A stretch of 64,000 bases of DNA from Ichthyophis bannanicus (GCA_033557465.1 CM066031.1:174499043-174563042); one strand, 5' to 3'. Positions 20,647 to 33,502 are shown, counted from the first letter of the stretch. Notes: generated by a model not told the origin, from the letters alone. Numbers and translations: made by a program.

Positions 20647-20802
20647 TTTGTTGTCGAGGTTTTAGGCGGCTGGGTGGATATCATCTTTGCTGCAGCATCT
20701 GAAATGTGGAATTTCACACTTCCCCCACTGTGATTGACTGTTTGAGCTTCATGGTGGGGGAAGTTCAGGCTGATTTCATGGTTTCAAGATTTGTAAGACT
20801 TG

Positions 20803-22321
20803 AAACCTCTATCAAAAAAGCATCTTTCAGGAAATGGAAAAAGGAACCAAATGTCAAAAACTGGAAACAGCATAAGCACTGGCAAGTTAGATTCAAGGCA
20901 CATTTGTTGTAAAAAATCTGTGTTAGATGATAGAGGACTAAAAGGGGCACTAAGAGGGGACAAGACCACAGTGGAGAGACAATGAATTCTTTGTTTCAGT
21001 CTTTACTGAAGAAGATGTAGGGAAGTTACCCATGCCTGAAATGGTATTTAAAGGACAAGAATTGAAATATCAATAAACCGGGGAGATGCAATACAACTAT
21101 TTGATAAAATGAAGAGTAGCAAATCACCTGGACTGGATGGTATACATCCAAGAGGGTTAAAAGAACTGAAATATGAAATTGCAGACCTACTTTTGGTAAT
21201 CTGTGAAGTATCATTAAAATCATCTGTAGTATCTGAAGATTGGCGAATGGCCATGGTAACGCCAGCTTTAAACAGGGTTCCAGGGATGATCCAGGAAACT
21301 ACAGACCGGCAAACTTGACATCAGTACCAGGCAAAATGGTAAAAACAAATTTTATAAAGAACAAAATTTACTGAACATGTAGATAGTTATGGTTTAATGG
21401 CAGAGCGTCAACATGGATTTAGCTAAGCAAGGTCTTGGCTTACTAATCTATTATAATTTTTGAAGGTATAAATAAACAGGTAGATAAAGGTGAGCCAGTT
21501 GATATAGTGTATCTAGATTTCCAGTAAGCCTTGGCAAAATTAAAAAGTAATGGGATAGGAAGCAATGTACTATTGTGGATCAGGAACTGATTAAAAGATA
21601 GAAAGCAGATGGTAGGGCTAAATGGCCAATTTTCTTAATGGAAAAAGGTGAGTAGTGGAGTCATAAGGAAAGAAATGGAGAATAAAACAAAGGATATTAT
21701 GATGTCTCTATATCATTCCATGGTGCGACCACACCTTGAATATCGTGTGCAGTTTTGGTCATTGTATCTTAAAAAGGAATAACTGAATAAGAAAAGGTAC
21801 AGAGAAGAGCCACCAAAATGGTAAAAGGCATGGAGGGATACCCCTATGAGGAAAGACTTAAAAGGTTAGGACTCTTCAGTATGGAAAAGAGATGGCTGAG
21901 GAGAGATATGATAGAGGTCTATAAATTAATGAATGGAGTTGAACGAGTAAACGTAGATCGATTGTTTATGCCATCAAAAAGTAGAAAGATTAGGGGACAT
22001 GCAATGAAGCTACAATGTAACCCATTTAAGGCTAAGAAGAGAACATATTTTTTCACTCAGACTCTGGAATTCATTATATCAGAGGATGTAGTAAAAGCTG
22101 CTAGTATACTGTAGCTGGGTTTAAAAAAAGGTTTGGACAAGTTCTTGGAAGAAATGTCCATAAACCCTTATTAAAGAGGACACAGGAAATCCACTGCTTG
22201 CTCCAGCATAAGCATTGTGGAACCTGTAAGCCTTTTTGGGAACTTTCTAGGTACTTGTGACCTGTATTTGCCACTCTTGGAAACAGAATATTGGGCTTGA
22301 TGGACCTTGGTCTGACCCACT
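20803..22321 (+). mobile_element. CR1-clade LINE, plus strand, internally deleted
   Basis: It begins with KKASFRKWKKEPN coding sequence and runs through the motif-0 region (21109-21318, SPGLDGIHPRGLKEL), a damaged RT core to about 21660, a deletion that removes the catalytic FADD part, and the C-terminal domain (21690-22120). The tail at 22270-22321 reads GGGCTTGATGGACCTTGG. Many stops. Confidence 0.75.
21818..22114 (+). pseudogene. CR1 ORF2 C-terminal fragment
   Basis: The frame reads [41 protein letters not shown] and KKRTYFFTQ, matching the C-terminal domain of the other CR1 copies here almost word for word. It is a remnant of the plus-strand CR1 and ends early through a frame change. Confidence 0.7.
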
Positions 22322-23860
22322 ATGTCTACCTCTGCTACCCTTTCTTCCTTTTCTATGATTTCTGAGGAGGAAACCATTCACCTTCTTTCCTCATCAAAGC
22401 TCACTACCTGCTCCTCTGATCCTATTCCCACCCATCTCCTTAGCTCCATCTACTCCACTGTAGTCCCTTCCATCTCTCATATTCTCAACCTATCACTCTC
22501 CACTGCAACTTTCCCTGTAGCCTTCAAGCATGCTGTGTTCATTTCTCTCCTCAAGAAACCCTCACTAGACCCTACCTGTCCTTCTCACTATTGACCCATC
22601 TCACTCCTTCCCTGTGTTTATAAACTACTTGAACATGTGACTCACCACTGTTGCCTTGACTTTCTCGCCTCTCAAGTCCTCCTGGATCCTCTACAAGCTG
22701 ACTTTTGTCCTTTACATCTAGCAAAACAGCTCTTGCCAGTCTCCAGTGACCTGTTCCTGACAAAATCCAAGAGCCTTTACTCGATCCTCATACTTCTTGA
22801 TCTTTCTGCTCCTTTAGACAATGTTGACCACAACCTTCTCCTTGATACCTTGTCCTCCATTGGTTTTAAGGGCTCTGTGCTATCCTGGTTCTCTTCTTAT
22901 CTCTCCCATTGCTCTCTCAGTGTTTGTTCTGGTGGATCCTCCTCTACTGCTATCTCTCTCTCAGTTGGTGTACCCCAAGGATCAGTCTTGAGTCCACTCC
23001 TTTTCTCTCTCTATACCCAGTATCTTCATGCACTCATCTCTTCCCATGGCTTTCAGTACCATCTTTATGCTGATGTCTCCCAGATCTATCTCTCTACACC
23101 TGAAATCTCTCTGGCAATCCAGGCCCGGATCTCTGCCTGCCTTTCTGACATTGCTGCTTTGATGTCTCACCGCCACTTGAAATTGAACATGGCCAAAACT
23201 GAGCTTCTTAATTTTTCTCCTAAATCCTCCTCTCCCCTTCCTCCTTTCTTATTCTCTGTGGATAACTCTCTACTCCTCCCTGTCTCCCCACTCGCAATCT
23301 TGGGGTCGTCTTTGACTGCTCTCTCTCCTTCTCCACACACATCCAAATGATAGCTAAAACCTGCCATTTCTTTCTCTGCAATGTCAACAAAATTTGCCCA
23401 TTCCTTTCTGAACACACTACTAAGACACTTATCCACTCCTTAGTCACCTCCCGTCTAGACTATTGTAACCTGCTCCTTCCTGGTCTCCCTCTGAGTCATC
23501 TCTCTCCCCTTCAATCTATTCAATACTCTGCTGTGTTGCTAATCTTCCGCCAGCCTTGTCATGCTCATATTACCCCTCTTCTCAGGTCTCTTCATTAGCT
23601 TCCTATCCATTTCTGTATCTAGTTCAAACTTCTCCTGCTGACCTATAAGTGCATTCACTCTACAGCTCCTCACTACCTTTTATCTCTCTCTACACCCCCC
23701 CTTGGGAACTCTGCTCTTCTGGCAAATTATTTCTATCTGAGCCCTTTTCTACTATTGCTAACTCCAGACTTCTCTCCTTTCACCTTGCCTGGAACGAACT
23801 GCCTGAGTCTGAAAGTCAGGCGCCTTCTCACCTCTTTCCTGCTGCTTGTGGATCTTGAAT
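22322..23860 (+). pseudogene. L2 reverse transcriptase remnant with altered YADD
   Basis: Frames 22322-22594, 22637-23350, 23347-23598 and 23649-23943 together cover the [59 protein letters not shown], and the C-terminal [13 protein letters not shown] and LAWNELPES blocks. The catalytic box reads YADV, so the second aspartate is gone. Several frameshifts. Confidence 0.75.
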
Positions 23861-24045
23861 CACTTGATGTCCTTTTTGTTTCCTTACCATTCCCCCTAGC
23901 TGTATCCCATATCTACAGCTACTGTGTTGTCGGTTTCTATTAGATTGTAAGCTCCGATGAGCAGGGACCTTCTTTTACATGTGTCTGTGCAGTGCTGCAT
24001 ATGCCTTGTAGCGCTATATACATATTCAGTAGAAGTAGTAGTAAT
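22322..24045 (+). mobile_element. L2-clade LINE (second L2 family), 5'-truncated
   Basis: It starts abruptly next to the CR1 tail at the point equivalent to 52321 in the longer copy. It codes for RT and the C-terminal domain, and ends in the tail TTGTAAGCTCCGATGAGCAG ... GTAGCGCTATA and a short AGTAGTAGTAG run. Its coding words closely match the copy at 50755-54088, so both belong to one family distinct from the L2 inside the provirus. Confidence 0.8.
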
Positions 24046-25129
24046 ATTATTATGCCTGAATATACAAATGGGTGAATGTCCCATTGTTTCACATTGCAAA
24101 TGTACATGTTTCAACTCGTAATTTTTCAATATAGTTCTATTTCCTTTTAGCAGATTTCAGTCCTGGGGAATTCTGGTTTACAGCATATCCCCAATGTACT
24201 ATATATGCATGAAGTATTTTCCTATGCATGAAGTATTTTCATTATTTTCTATGCAAATATTTCTCATGCATATTCATTTTGAATATCCTTAAAACCAGAC
24301 TGGCTGGGAAGAAAACCACTAATACATGGCACTGTTGTTTTGCTACCTAAGCATTTTGGATGGCTACTGTCTGTTTTATTCATTTACTTCGGTTTTCCAT
24401 CACTGACTTTTAAAAACTAGTAATCGCAACCATGCTACATTAAATTAAGGTGGCATAACATTTTCTAACTTTGCTGCAGAAACAGGAGTGTAGTGATCTG
24501 TTTAAATGCATATGGTAATGAAACCTCCTGACAGCAACAATACGAACAAGATTTATGAGTAGAGTAATTGCTTAAGAGAGCTTTTACATAGTTTCTTGAA
24601 GGTTAAGATTAAACTCAAACTAAAAATTCATTATTTAATCTCAGCATCTATTTTTACTTTAGAAAAGAAAATTGCATTTACTTGCTGAATAAGAATGTGA
24701 AGTGCTCTTTTAAAGTGTAGATGTATTTGTTGACACCCTGTGCCTGCCTGTTAGTGATGAGGCATTCATGTTTGAGAGACCTTGCTCTGCAGTTGCTTCT
24801 AAACCCAAAGAGAGTCACCTGATTCTCGGATGTGAAAAGGGAAGAAATGATCACAAAATAGGTCATACTTTAAACCCTCTTATCAGAAGAAATGGGAGCC
24901 TCTTACAAGTAACTGGAGAGAATCATATACCCCGCCCCTTTCCCCCCCAAAATATATAATATTGTTTGCAGTGTACTACTACCATATCACTAGTTTCATA
25001 ACAATAAATTAAAATTAATAAACAAAAAATACATTGTAGCAAATAAGAAATAGGTAAAATTAAACCTTTGCTAGGCATTTGCCTAGATAGTAGCATAATT
25101 CATTTTTCTTCACATTATAAAGACACATA
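24046..25129. other. Mostly unassigned 1.1 kb
   Basis: 24165-24330 resembles a worn hAT MITE of the 47395 type, with TCCTGGGGAATTCTGG at one side, TCTCATGCATATTCATT within and ACCAGACTGGCTGGG at the other. The rest is AT-rich DNA without a recognisable domain. Confidence 0.35.
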
Positions 25130-25627
25130 GGGGTATGTTTACTAAATAGCGGTAAGGGATCAAGTGTGCCGTTTACGTGTAGTAATAGTACACATGTTCC
25201 CTTAATGCCGTAAAAATGCCAAGTTTCCATGCGTAAAAGGCTCCTGCAGCATAAAGGGAACAGGAGGAGGAGAGCGGGTGTGAAGGGGCTGGAGAAGGGG
25301 TGGTAACACCATGTGTTCCTTTACCATCTCTTGTGCAACATCCCCTTTATGTCTGTAACCATTCCGACATGTGAAATCTCACAGAGAGAGTGTCTGCAGA
25401 GGGGACAGAGCATATTTAAATGTGAGCAGTGTGATGAAATGACAAGGGAGCCCAAGAGCGTGATAGTAGTACTACATTAGCAGCAGCAGCATAGTGCACA
25501 AGTAGGAAAGGGCACTAAGCTGAAGTTGATGCTGCCAATGGAGCAAAGGGGGTGACATGTTGATAATGCAATGGTAGGTGCAGGTGTGCATTGCAGACCA
25601 GGCAACTGACCAGGTGGCACATAGTGG

Positions 25628-26160
25628 TATAAGAACAGAAGATCCACAGATATGCCATAATGGGTTAGACCCTAGTCTGCCAAGCCCCATATCCTCTGTC
25701 CCACAGTGGCCAATCACACTCACAAGTACCTAGCTAGGTCCTTAAAATGTAACCATGTTCAACGATGCCTGTAGTGGGGCAAGCTGTGGATCCGCAGTGC
25801 CCCCTGCATAATGGTGCAATGTCTGTTCCCCTGGAATCTAACCAAACCTTCTCTAAGCACAGTTACACGAGTAGCCTTTATGACATCTTCATGATCAGAG
25901 TCCCAGAGATGGTTATGCATTGCCCTACAAACTATATGCCCCTATCATTCCGGAATGCATTACATTATAGTGGCATTGCCTGTCCCTTTGTACCCACACA
26001 TTTTGATGGCTTAAGCAACCAATCAATGTTTACCCATTCCATGCCATTCAGTAATGCATAGACCCCCAGCATATCTCCCCTTGGCCATTTGTCCTCCAGG
26101 TTGAAGGGACCTAACCATTGTAACTTCTGCACATAGGGGCATCCCCCCATCTGTTAGCCA
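25628..26160 (-). mobile_element. Diverged CR1 3' fragment in element B
   Basis: The text follows the CR1 tail and C-terminal region (CAGATATGCCATAATGGG, CATATCTCCCCTTGGCC) with many substitutions but few length changes. The minus-strand frame 25965-26150 keeps the C-terminal order. It is more diverged than the other CR1 copies here. Confidence 0.6.
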
Positions 26161-26169
26161 AGTTGAATA

Positions 26170-26292
26170 TCCTGTTCATATGTAAACACAAAGTACTATT
26201 GGAAATGTGTATGTTCACTGTTTATTGTAAACCGCGCTGATGCTGAATAGCGCGGTATAGAAGAGACTTTAAATAAATAAAATAAATAAATA
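26170..26292 (+). mobile_element. L2 3' tail fragment
   Basis: It reads TGTAAACCGCGCTGATGC, AATAGCGCGGTATAGAAG and then a TAAA-rich run, the tail shared by the provirus L2 family and the CORE-SINEs. Only the last ~120 bp are present. Confidence 0.65.
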
Positions 26293-26904
26293 AATCTGTG
26301 ATGTCCGTCATGATCACACATTGGCTTTGGTGAAACACAGACATATGGCAGCTGTGGAAAGAAGATCTGCCACTTGGGGCAGTCCAAGGGACACGGCACC
26401 CCAGGCAGAGATCCCAACAGGCCCTCCCACAGTGCTGATGAACTCAGCTGTGGAGGAAGAAGCCGATAGTGCCTGCAGCTGTAGTCCTCCAGGTAGCTGG
26501 AAAATGCAGGTGACCAGGGAAATACCACAGCAGTGGCTGCCATCCTCCCTCTGAGACATATCAGTAGCAGGCAGTGATGGGGCCCCTGCATAGTCAGCTG
26601 GTGGGGGGAGCTGTATGGCTGTCCATGTGTGCCTCTGACTCTCCCATCCAAGCCTTGTGCCCAAGGTGCCCACCTAACTCTCATGTTTAACATGCTGTGA
26701 CTGCGCACCACCACCACTGACAGCACGTGGGCATGTCTGCATGGTGTGGTGGTGGTAGTTTCATGGGCAGTGGCACAAGCCTGCAGCAGACAGAAGCCTT
26801 GTCCTAGTTCTGTGCCCCATGTGCATTGCAACATGTGCCAAAGGCCAGCTGAAGTGCAACATGTCAGCAATAGGAGCTGTTATCACATATGGCAGTACTG
26901 TGAT

Positions 26905-26990
26905 GCAATACACATGTTTGGTGTGTATATATGTGGAAGGTCACAGGTTCAGGTCCCTCTGTGGGTTTTTGTATTGCATGTAGGTACAGC
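26905..26990 (+). repeat. tRNA-like module 1 in element B
   Basis: A GCAATACACATG...GAAGGTCACAGGTTCAGGTCCC segment holds a B-box-like GGTTCAGGTCC. Matching modules occur in D (61135-61215), A (reverse, 14925-15010) and C (reverse, 41525-41600), which ties the four copies together. It is not a tRNA gene: no cloverleaf can be drawn. Confidence 0.5.
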
Positions 26991-28289
26991 TCCAGCATGT
27001 GCAACCCCCAAGGAACCAGACAAACACCCCCAACCAGCAGCATAGACAGGCTCCAGAATCCACAACTGGTTGGAGGCTAATAGCACATTGAATGGGCGGT
27101 AACAACATGCTGTGAGGCCAAGTAGCACTAATAGCACCCGCACACAGAGCACACCTTATCAATCCTTGAGCAGACATGGTGACTGGAGTGGAAGGCAGGA
27201 ATGCCAAGCATCCCCACTTTTGCACAGTGAGCGAATGAAAGTGTATGTGTGTGTGTGTATGGCTCCCCTTTGTCCTTTGGTTTTCTGCACTTCACTTTGG
27301 CTTACATTGTCTGAGTTGTTCCCAGACTTTGAAAATGTGAATAACATGAAGCAGAGGATTATGGGTATTGCTTGAAAAAGCACAAATTGGCCTAGCTGAG
27401 CCTTCCACAATGGTAGGGTTAATGGCTGAGGCGTCATTGTGCCTGTCTGCCATGTGCCTTGCCAGGATGGCCACGGCATGTCATGCTGAGATGGCACTCT
27501 CACTATGACAAAAATGTGACCATGGCATGGCTATGTATCCACATAAAGCTATTACAATCTCTGTCTGGGGATGTCAATCACTGAGGAAAAATGCTGGATG
27601 TCAACATGTGACCAGTGGACCAACCACAGATGGTTTGTGTATGGCTAACACAGCCCACTGAAGGGCAGTAGAACAATCTTACAGCTTGTGCTGTGGTCAA
27701 TCATTGGTCCTGAATGGTTGGGGCAGCAATGTTTCATGGCCTACTCACAGGGGCTGTGGCAGGCAATAGGCTAGTCTATACACCCCCATTGTAGTGACTG
27801 TCAATAGCATCAGCATAATGGCACTGGCCTGTACTGTTATTAGAGGGTTAGTGTCCAACATAGATAGAACACAGGGCTGAGCTGTTACTGACACCTACAA
27901 CATGCTGCAAGCATACAGGAAGCAAGCAGAAAAGCATAACATACTGCAGTCACTACCTGCCACATCCAGATATGTGGACCTACAGTACAGCCAGCAAAGA
28001 CCATCTCTAATAGTGCAGGTTCAGTGGACCAGGTGCTGGGCACTTATTCTCACCCTCAGGGTGACAGATGAAACACTCTGCAGCATGGCTTGCAGTTGTT
28101 ATATGCATGTAACACATGCAGTCAGTGCATCTAGCTGAGATTGATGTGATGGATCAATGCATTCTCCATTGGTTCATCAGCTGAAGACCGCTGTTTTGCA
28201 TGTGCAGTGCCTCATGGGTAGAGGAGGGCTCAACCTATAACTGCACACACAGCAAACAGTTTGATCAGATACCTGTAGACTCTAAAGAG

Positions 28290-28400
28290 CTGTGTGTAGT
28301 TGTAGTCTAATGGCTGGTGAAATATTGCCAAGGTCTAATGTTCAAGTCCCACTTACCACATTTTGTGCCTGGGTGCTACTTAGGCCATTTGCCAACCTTG
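28290..28400 (+). repeat. tRNA-like module 2 in element B
   Basis: AGTTGTAGTCTAATGGCTGG (A-box-like) is followed about 45 bp on by AATGTTCAAGTCCCAC (B-box-like). The equivalent position in D (62770-62830) has TATAGCCTACTGGTTAATAC and GGGTTCAATTCCTC. SINE-derived in appearance. Confidence 0.45.
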
Positions 28401-29738
28401 CAGAGTCCTGGCTCTGTTGTGACCTGCAGACAATCATTCTTCTACATTTCTATGCATTATGACCACAAGTTGGGTAGCCCAACATGACATTCCCCATCAT
28501 GGACATCTGAGAGCATGGCTTTAGTGGCTCTGCTGCGGCCCTTTGCAGCAGGTTAGTAATGTATATGCAACAGATGCCTGGGACAACTGGTATGGATGTG
28601 TTTTCTATTATGCCATCATTGTGACCTCCCAGCTTTATGTAAAGAGAATATATCTTGTACATTCAGGCACATAATACTCATTGCATAGCCATCCCATGCA
28701 CTGTTCTGCCATCACTATTTGCTCCACATGGGGCAAATGGGTTCAACTTGTCCCTTTATATCATGCCACTTTGTTGGGTGTATTGTCTTGCAGTTGCATC
28801 GGCTGAGGCACCAGTCCTACCCACACAAATTGTGTTTCATGTACCCCATAGCACTGCTACTTTTGGATCACACACACCAAATGCTTTTGGCCAGTAAGAT
28901 CCCATACATCCATCCACCATACACATTGCAAACTCTGCTTGGAAAATCCATGGCACAGCCCTGCACCCACCATTTCGCCATCAGGAGTATTCATGTATTT
29001 GCCAGTAAGCTGTCCCACCATGGCCACCAAGGGTCATTTGCAGCAGTTAGCCATATTATGCACACTTCTCCTGTGACTACTCTACATTTAGCACTCATGG
29101 ACAATCCTCACTTTGCTGCCCACATCAGGAACATGCTGCCTCCATCCAGACATTGTCCTGGTCTATAGCATGCCACACACTGACAGTACATCTCGATACA
29201 TGTCCACATCTCACAGACACTATAATATAGCTTACAGCATGGTGTATGCTTTCAGGAGCATCTAGGACTGCATGCTTGTCGCAGCATCCCCCGCTGCTGC
29301 ATTCCCTAGGCTGACTCTGCTGCCGCCACCACTCACCCATGACACAGCCAACATCCACACTGACCAGCATCACTAAGTAGCTACCTATCTCACCTAGTCA
29401 ACAGTACAGACCTGCTGTATGGTCAAACATGCTCATCACACATACTGCCACATAACCAGGCATCAGGTGAATCAACTCCATCAGCTACCAACTGTGCTTG
29501 CATCCATATTTTCTCCAATGGCTTCCCTGCCTCCCTTTCAGTATTTCAGAGGCTTTTCTGCTTTAAGGTGCATGCAAGACACCTTAACTCAGCATGTTCT
29601 GTTACCGCCTCTTAAGTGTCCACTACCACCTTTAACGCTGGAACGCCTCTAACACAACCGCACGGTAACCCCTTATCGCTGACATTACCGCTGAGAAAGA
29701 CATGCTCTCTTACTGCCGTTTAGTAAACATATCCCATA

Positions 29739-30900
29739 GATGCTTATGGGGCATTTTACCAACTGCATACTAGTAACACAAGTTTGGGTCACATTACAAG
29801 TGTGAGGTACTGTGCTAAATGTGGAGAAGCGGGGATAGCTATCCCCCTGAATTTGGCACAGCTCGCCACATTAATACTGCCATGGTAAACAATTACTTCC
29901 ACCCATTGTGCTGGCAGTAGCCAAGAGACAGCTGCATATGCTTCCAAAGCCTGCGCTAGTCTTACTGTGGCAGGAATACCCATGGCCCACTCAGGTTCTG
30001 TACAGAGGCACGTTGCCTAGATAGCATGGGTTATTTAGCACAGAGCAGCATGCTTTAGTAAACATGCATCATGTGTATTTATAAAACTGTTCCACAAAAG
30101 CTGCAGAAATCACGGCTATAATGAAGCTGCACAGGGCCGGTGCTAGGGTCTCTGGTACCCCCCTGCAACCTATAGATTGGTGTTCCCCTCTCTCATCATT
30201 ATTATTAATGCTGGCTACACCCCATATCCCTCCGTAAGAAGCCTACCCAAAAAAAGCAGCACTGTAAATACTGCAGCGAGCCCTGGAACGTCCAAACACC
30301 TATTTGAAATTCTGAACAATTCAGATTACTACAGTCAGATCCCTATGTACAAACTCCATGTTAACAGAACACCTGGCCTCAGTCACACACTCATAATACA
30401 GACCATTACCAAGTACAGAATAAGTGACCACAACCTAAAAATAAAAATATGTAGATAAAAATTAAACTGCAACCCCAAGAAGCCAGATTCTGTATACAAT
30501 GCAACACCAGAGAAACAGAAAGAGATGCATTTCCCTGTACTGTATAAAATATAAAGATTGAAAATAAAATAATTTGTTCTACCTTTGTCGTCTGACAATT
30601 TTATTCTCTGATCATACTGGTTCAAATATGAGGTTCCTGTTTTCCTCTGTCTTCTCCTAACTCTCTTTCTATGGTCTCTAGTCCATCTGTAATTTCTTGT
30701 CTCTTCTTTTGTTTTCTTCACTTCGTTTCATCTTGGATGTTGATCTTTTCCCTTCAGCTTTCTTCCATTTATTTTTCTCTCTGTCCACTCAGACTTCATT
30801 ACTCCTTCTTACTATTCAGTCCTCAATTCACCTCTTTTTTACTCCATCTACCTAACACTTTTCAAACCTCACCCCAGTCCTCCCATTCCTCACCTCTTTT
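29739..30900. other. Unassigned, MITE-like fragment at the start
   Basis: 29750-30065 is built of short inverted words and ends GCTTTAGTAAACATGCATC, so it may be another Harbinger-type MITE whose other end is not clear. From 30066 to 30900 nothing is recognised; small frames look like chance. Confidence 0.3.
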
Positions 30901-32460
30901 TTTCCTGGTCTGTTATTCCCCATTCTCACTCACTCACTCTCTCCCCCTCCCCCTCCCCCTCCAACCAAGCAGCATATCCTATCTCTTTTTCTCCTTCTCT
31001 GCCCTTAGAAAAAATATCATGGAACACCATCTCTGGTATCTTCTTTTTTTTTCCAAGTCAGCAGCAGAAAGATCTCATAGCACCTTCCCCAGCTTTATCT
31101 TTATTTCTCCAAGTCAGCACGCAGCAAACAGTGTTTCCTGTAGCATTCACTGCTGTTGAATGACCCCTCACACTGAAAGTGAATGCTACGGGCAGCATTG
31201 ACTGACATTGTTGACTCAGAGAAAGAAAGATGAAGCTGAGGATGGTGCTGCACAATGCTGTAGTTGCATTCACAATGAGCTGTGCCAGCTTCTGGACCCA
31301 CCATCTGAGTCCCCACTTATTCTCCACATACCCAACCAATCTTAGATTCTGTCTTCTTCTTTTCTCCCACCAAATGTTAAAGTCTCCACCCAAATCCTAG
31401 TCCCTGCTCTCCCCATGTCCCTTTTCCCAATACCCCCTCCTACATCCCTTCTGCATACCTGCCCATCTACTTCCTTCTCTGATATTCATTAACTCTGCCA
31501 TTCCTCCTTCTTACCCCATGTTCATTCTTATGTCCCTCCCTCTCAACTGTTCCTGCTGTATGACCTTTTTTTCTTCCCTCCTATACAAAATATCTGTCTC
31601 CCTCTCCATCCTGACTCCCCAGCTTCTTTTTTCCCTTTCAGTCCTCCCCAAGCATCAGCTCCCTTCTAGTTCTAGCCCTTCCCAGTATCATCTCCCTTCC
31701 AGTCCCAGTGTTTCCATTTCCCAGCATCAGCCCTAGTCCTAGCCCCCCCAGAATCAGTCCTTCTCCTCCCAGCATCATCTCCCTTTCAGTCTCCCCATCT
31801 CCCACCATCAGCCCATTCCAGTCCTAGCCTCCCCCCGTATCAGTCCCCCTACAGTCCCAGTCCCATTCCCTCCCAGCATCATTTCCATTCCAATCCCAGG
31901 CTCCCCATCCCCCAGCATCATCCCATTTCTAGTTCTAGCCCTCCAGTATCAATCTTCCTCAAGTTCCATTCCCTCCTAGCATCAGCTCCCTTTCAGTCAT
32001 TCTATCCCCCAACATCATCCCATTTCCAGTGGAGGAGTGGCCTAGTGGTTGGGGCAAGGTACTTCAGGCCGGAAGGTCGGGGGTTCAAATCCCACTAGAG
32101 GACAGCAACCTTGGGCCGGAAGGACTGGGGTTTCTAGTCCCATAGGTGCTCCTTGTGGTCTTGGGCAAGCCACTTAACCCTCCATAGCCCATGTTCCCTG
32201 TAAAATAGTTATCTCCAAGTTATAATGCCCTATTCAATGTAATTTCAGTTTGTTCGATGTAAACCGCACTGATGCAGAATAGTGCGGTATATAAGAGAAT
32301 GTAATAAATAAATAAATAAAATAAAATACTAGCCCCCCAGTATCAGACCCCATCCATTCCTAGTCCTTCCCAGCATTATCTCCCTTTGAATAGCTGTCTC
32401 ACCAACATCAACCCATTTCCTGTTCTAGCCCTCAGTCCTTTTACAGTATCAGCGACCTTC
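30900..32460. repeat. Decayed pyrimidine-rich tandem repeat
   Basis: From about 31610 to 32030 and again 32327-32460 the words CCCAGCATCATCTCCC, TTTCAGTC and CTAGCCC...CCAGTATCA recur irregularly every 30-65 bp, so this is a worn minisatellite. 30900-31610 is also C/T-rich but less repetitive. A SINE (32030-32326) is inserted in it. Confidence 0.55.
32030..32326 (+). mobile_element. MIR-like CORE-SINE with L2-type tail
   Basis: The head is tRNA-like: TGGCCTAGTGG (A box) and GGGTTCAAATCCCACT (B box). Then comes the MIR-type core TCTTGGGCAAGCCACTTAAC, and an L2-type end TGTAAACCGCACTGATGC, AATAGTGCGGTATATAAG with (TAAA)n. This is a pol III-transcribed, L2-dependent SINE in layout. Other copies lie at 38657 (reverse), 40299 and 44347. 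Confidence 0.85.
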
Positions 32461-33385
32461 CCCCACCCCCACACACATAGCACCACACCATGAGAGTCAC
32501 CACATGTGCCTGACCAGCTTCAGAGGGAGCCAGTGAATCCTGAAGCCTGGTGTCCTGCTTCACCTCTGTACAGCTGTGAGAATAAACAGTGAGGTTTTCC
32601 TTTACTCCTATGGCTTTGTTAAGTCGCAGGTACCGGCACCGCTGTTCCTTGAGGTTAAACAGAGCCACTTCCTGCTTCCTGCACAATACAGGAAGTGCCA
32701 CCATTTAACTTCCTGGAACCCACGCCTGGATTGCATGTGAATATGCACATTCTTGTAACCATGCATTCTTGCACCCAGGTGTAATTTTATTAGAGGAACT
32801 TTGCATGAATTTGCTCCTATAGACATGCAAATAATCCTTTATAGAATTTCCCTACTCCTCCCCCCCCCCTCCAGGTTCTGTGGATATGGGAAGACATTTT
32901 GGTCAATTAAAAACTGGTAACAGAAATTTGCAAAAAAATGCTTTGGACTGTTCATATGTTTAGTTAAACTAGGAGGCGGATATGCATTGTGTAAATGAAA
33001 GACTCATCTTTCTAACATTATCACCAGGAGGTTTGTGTAAAACTGCCAGACTTACAAAAGAAGCAGATAAACAGCCTTTAAGGAAACATATGTTACTTGC
33101 CTTTTGATGTCTCCATAGAAGGAATAGGGCATCCCACCAAAACTCAGAGTTATCATCATTTCCATCTATATGAAGCAAGCTGATATGAATAGAAAACAGT
33201 CAAAATGGGAATCCAGTCCTAATGCCAGCATATAGAAATGTACAGAGAATAAAGCATTTTAGATGGACGTAGAAGAATTAGAATCCCTTTCTATGGCTGT
33301 GAGCCATTGTGATTCAGTTCATGACTTTAAACTGAATTATAGAATTCTGCTCTCATTGACATTCATATTAATATTGCATATAATA
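32461..33385. other. Nothing recognised, ~0.9 kb
   Basis: A C-run lies at 32860-32868. No open frame longer than about 90 codons and no family motif was found. Confidence 0.4.
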
Positions 33386-33408
33386 TAAATAAATAAATAA
33401 ATAAATAA

Positions 33409-33502
<94 letters not shown>
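33386..33502. repeat. (TAAA)n and (AT)n microsatellite
   Basis: About seven TAAA units run into a nearly pure AT array with two AAAT interruptions. The TAAA start may mark the tail of a lost L2 or SINE copy. Confidence 0.9.

Larger units (their letters stand above)
25130..29735 (+). mobile_element. Element B: Harbinger-ended non-coding element with insertions
   Basis: It begins GGGGTATGTTTACTAAATAG and ends CGTTTAGTAAACATATCCC, with ATA duplicated on both sides (25127-25129, 29736-29738). It carries the AGGGAGCCCAAGAGCGTGAT block (25446) shared with D at 60491, the tRNA-like CACAGGTTCAGGTCCC module (26942), the GTGCTGGGCAC block (28039) and a GTGCAGTGCCTCATGGGTA block (28203). Removing the CR1/L2 insertion (25628-26292) leaves about 3.9 kb, close to A and D. 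No coding frame is convincing. Confidence 0.7.

Noticed and set aside
26196..26870. Host exon
   Set aside because: It crosses a retroelement boundary and has no splice-site or domain support.
25472..29652. Frames up to 224 codons in element B
   Set aside because: The longest (26196-26870, minus) runs from L2 tail into element DNA and has no equivalent in D or A.
30671..31159. 162-codon Phe/Ser-rich frame
   Set aside because: Arises from C/T-rich low-complexity DNA; no domain or conservation evidence.
32030..32110. Functional tRNA gene
   Set aside because: A and B boxes exist, but there is no cloverleaf and the unit continues into a SINE core and tail.
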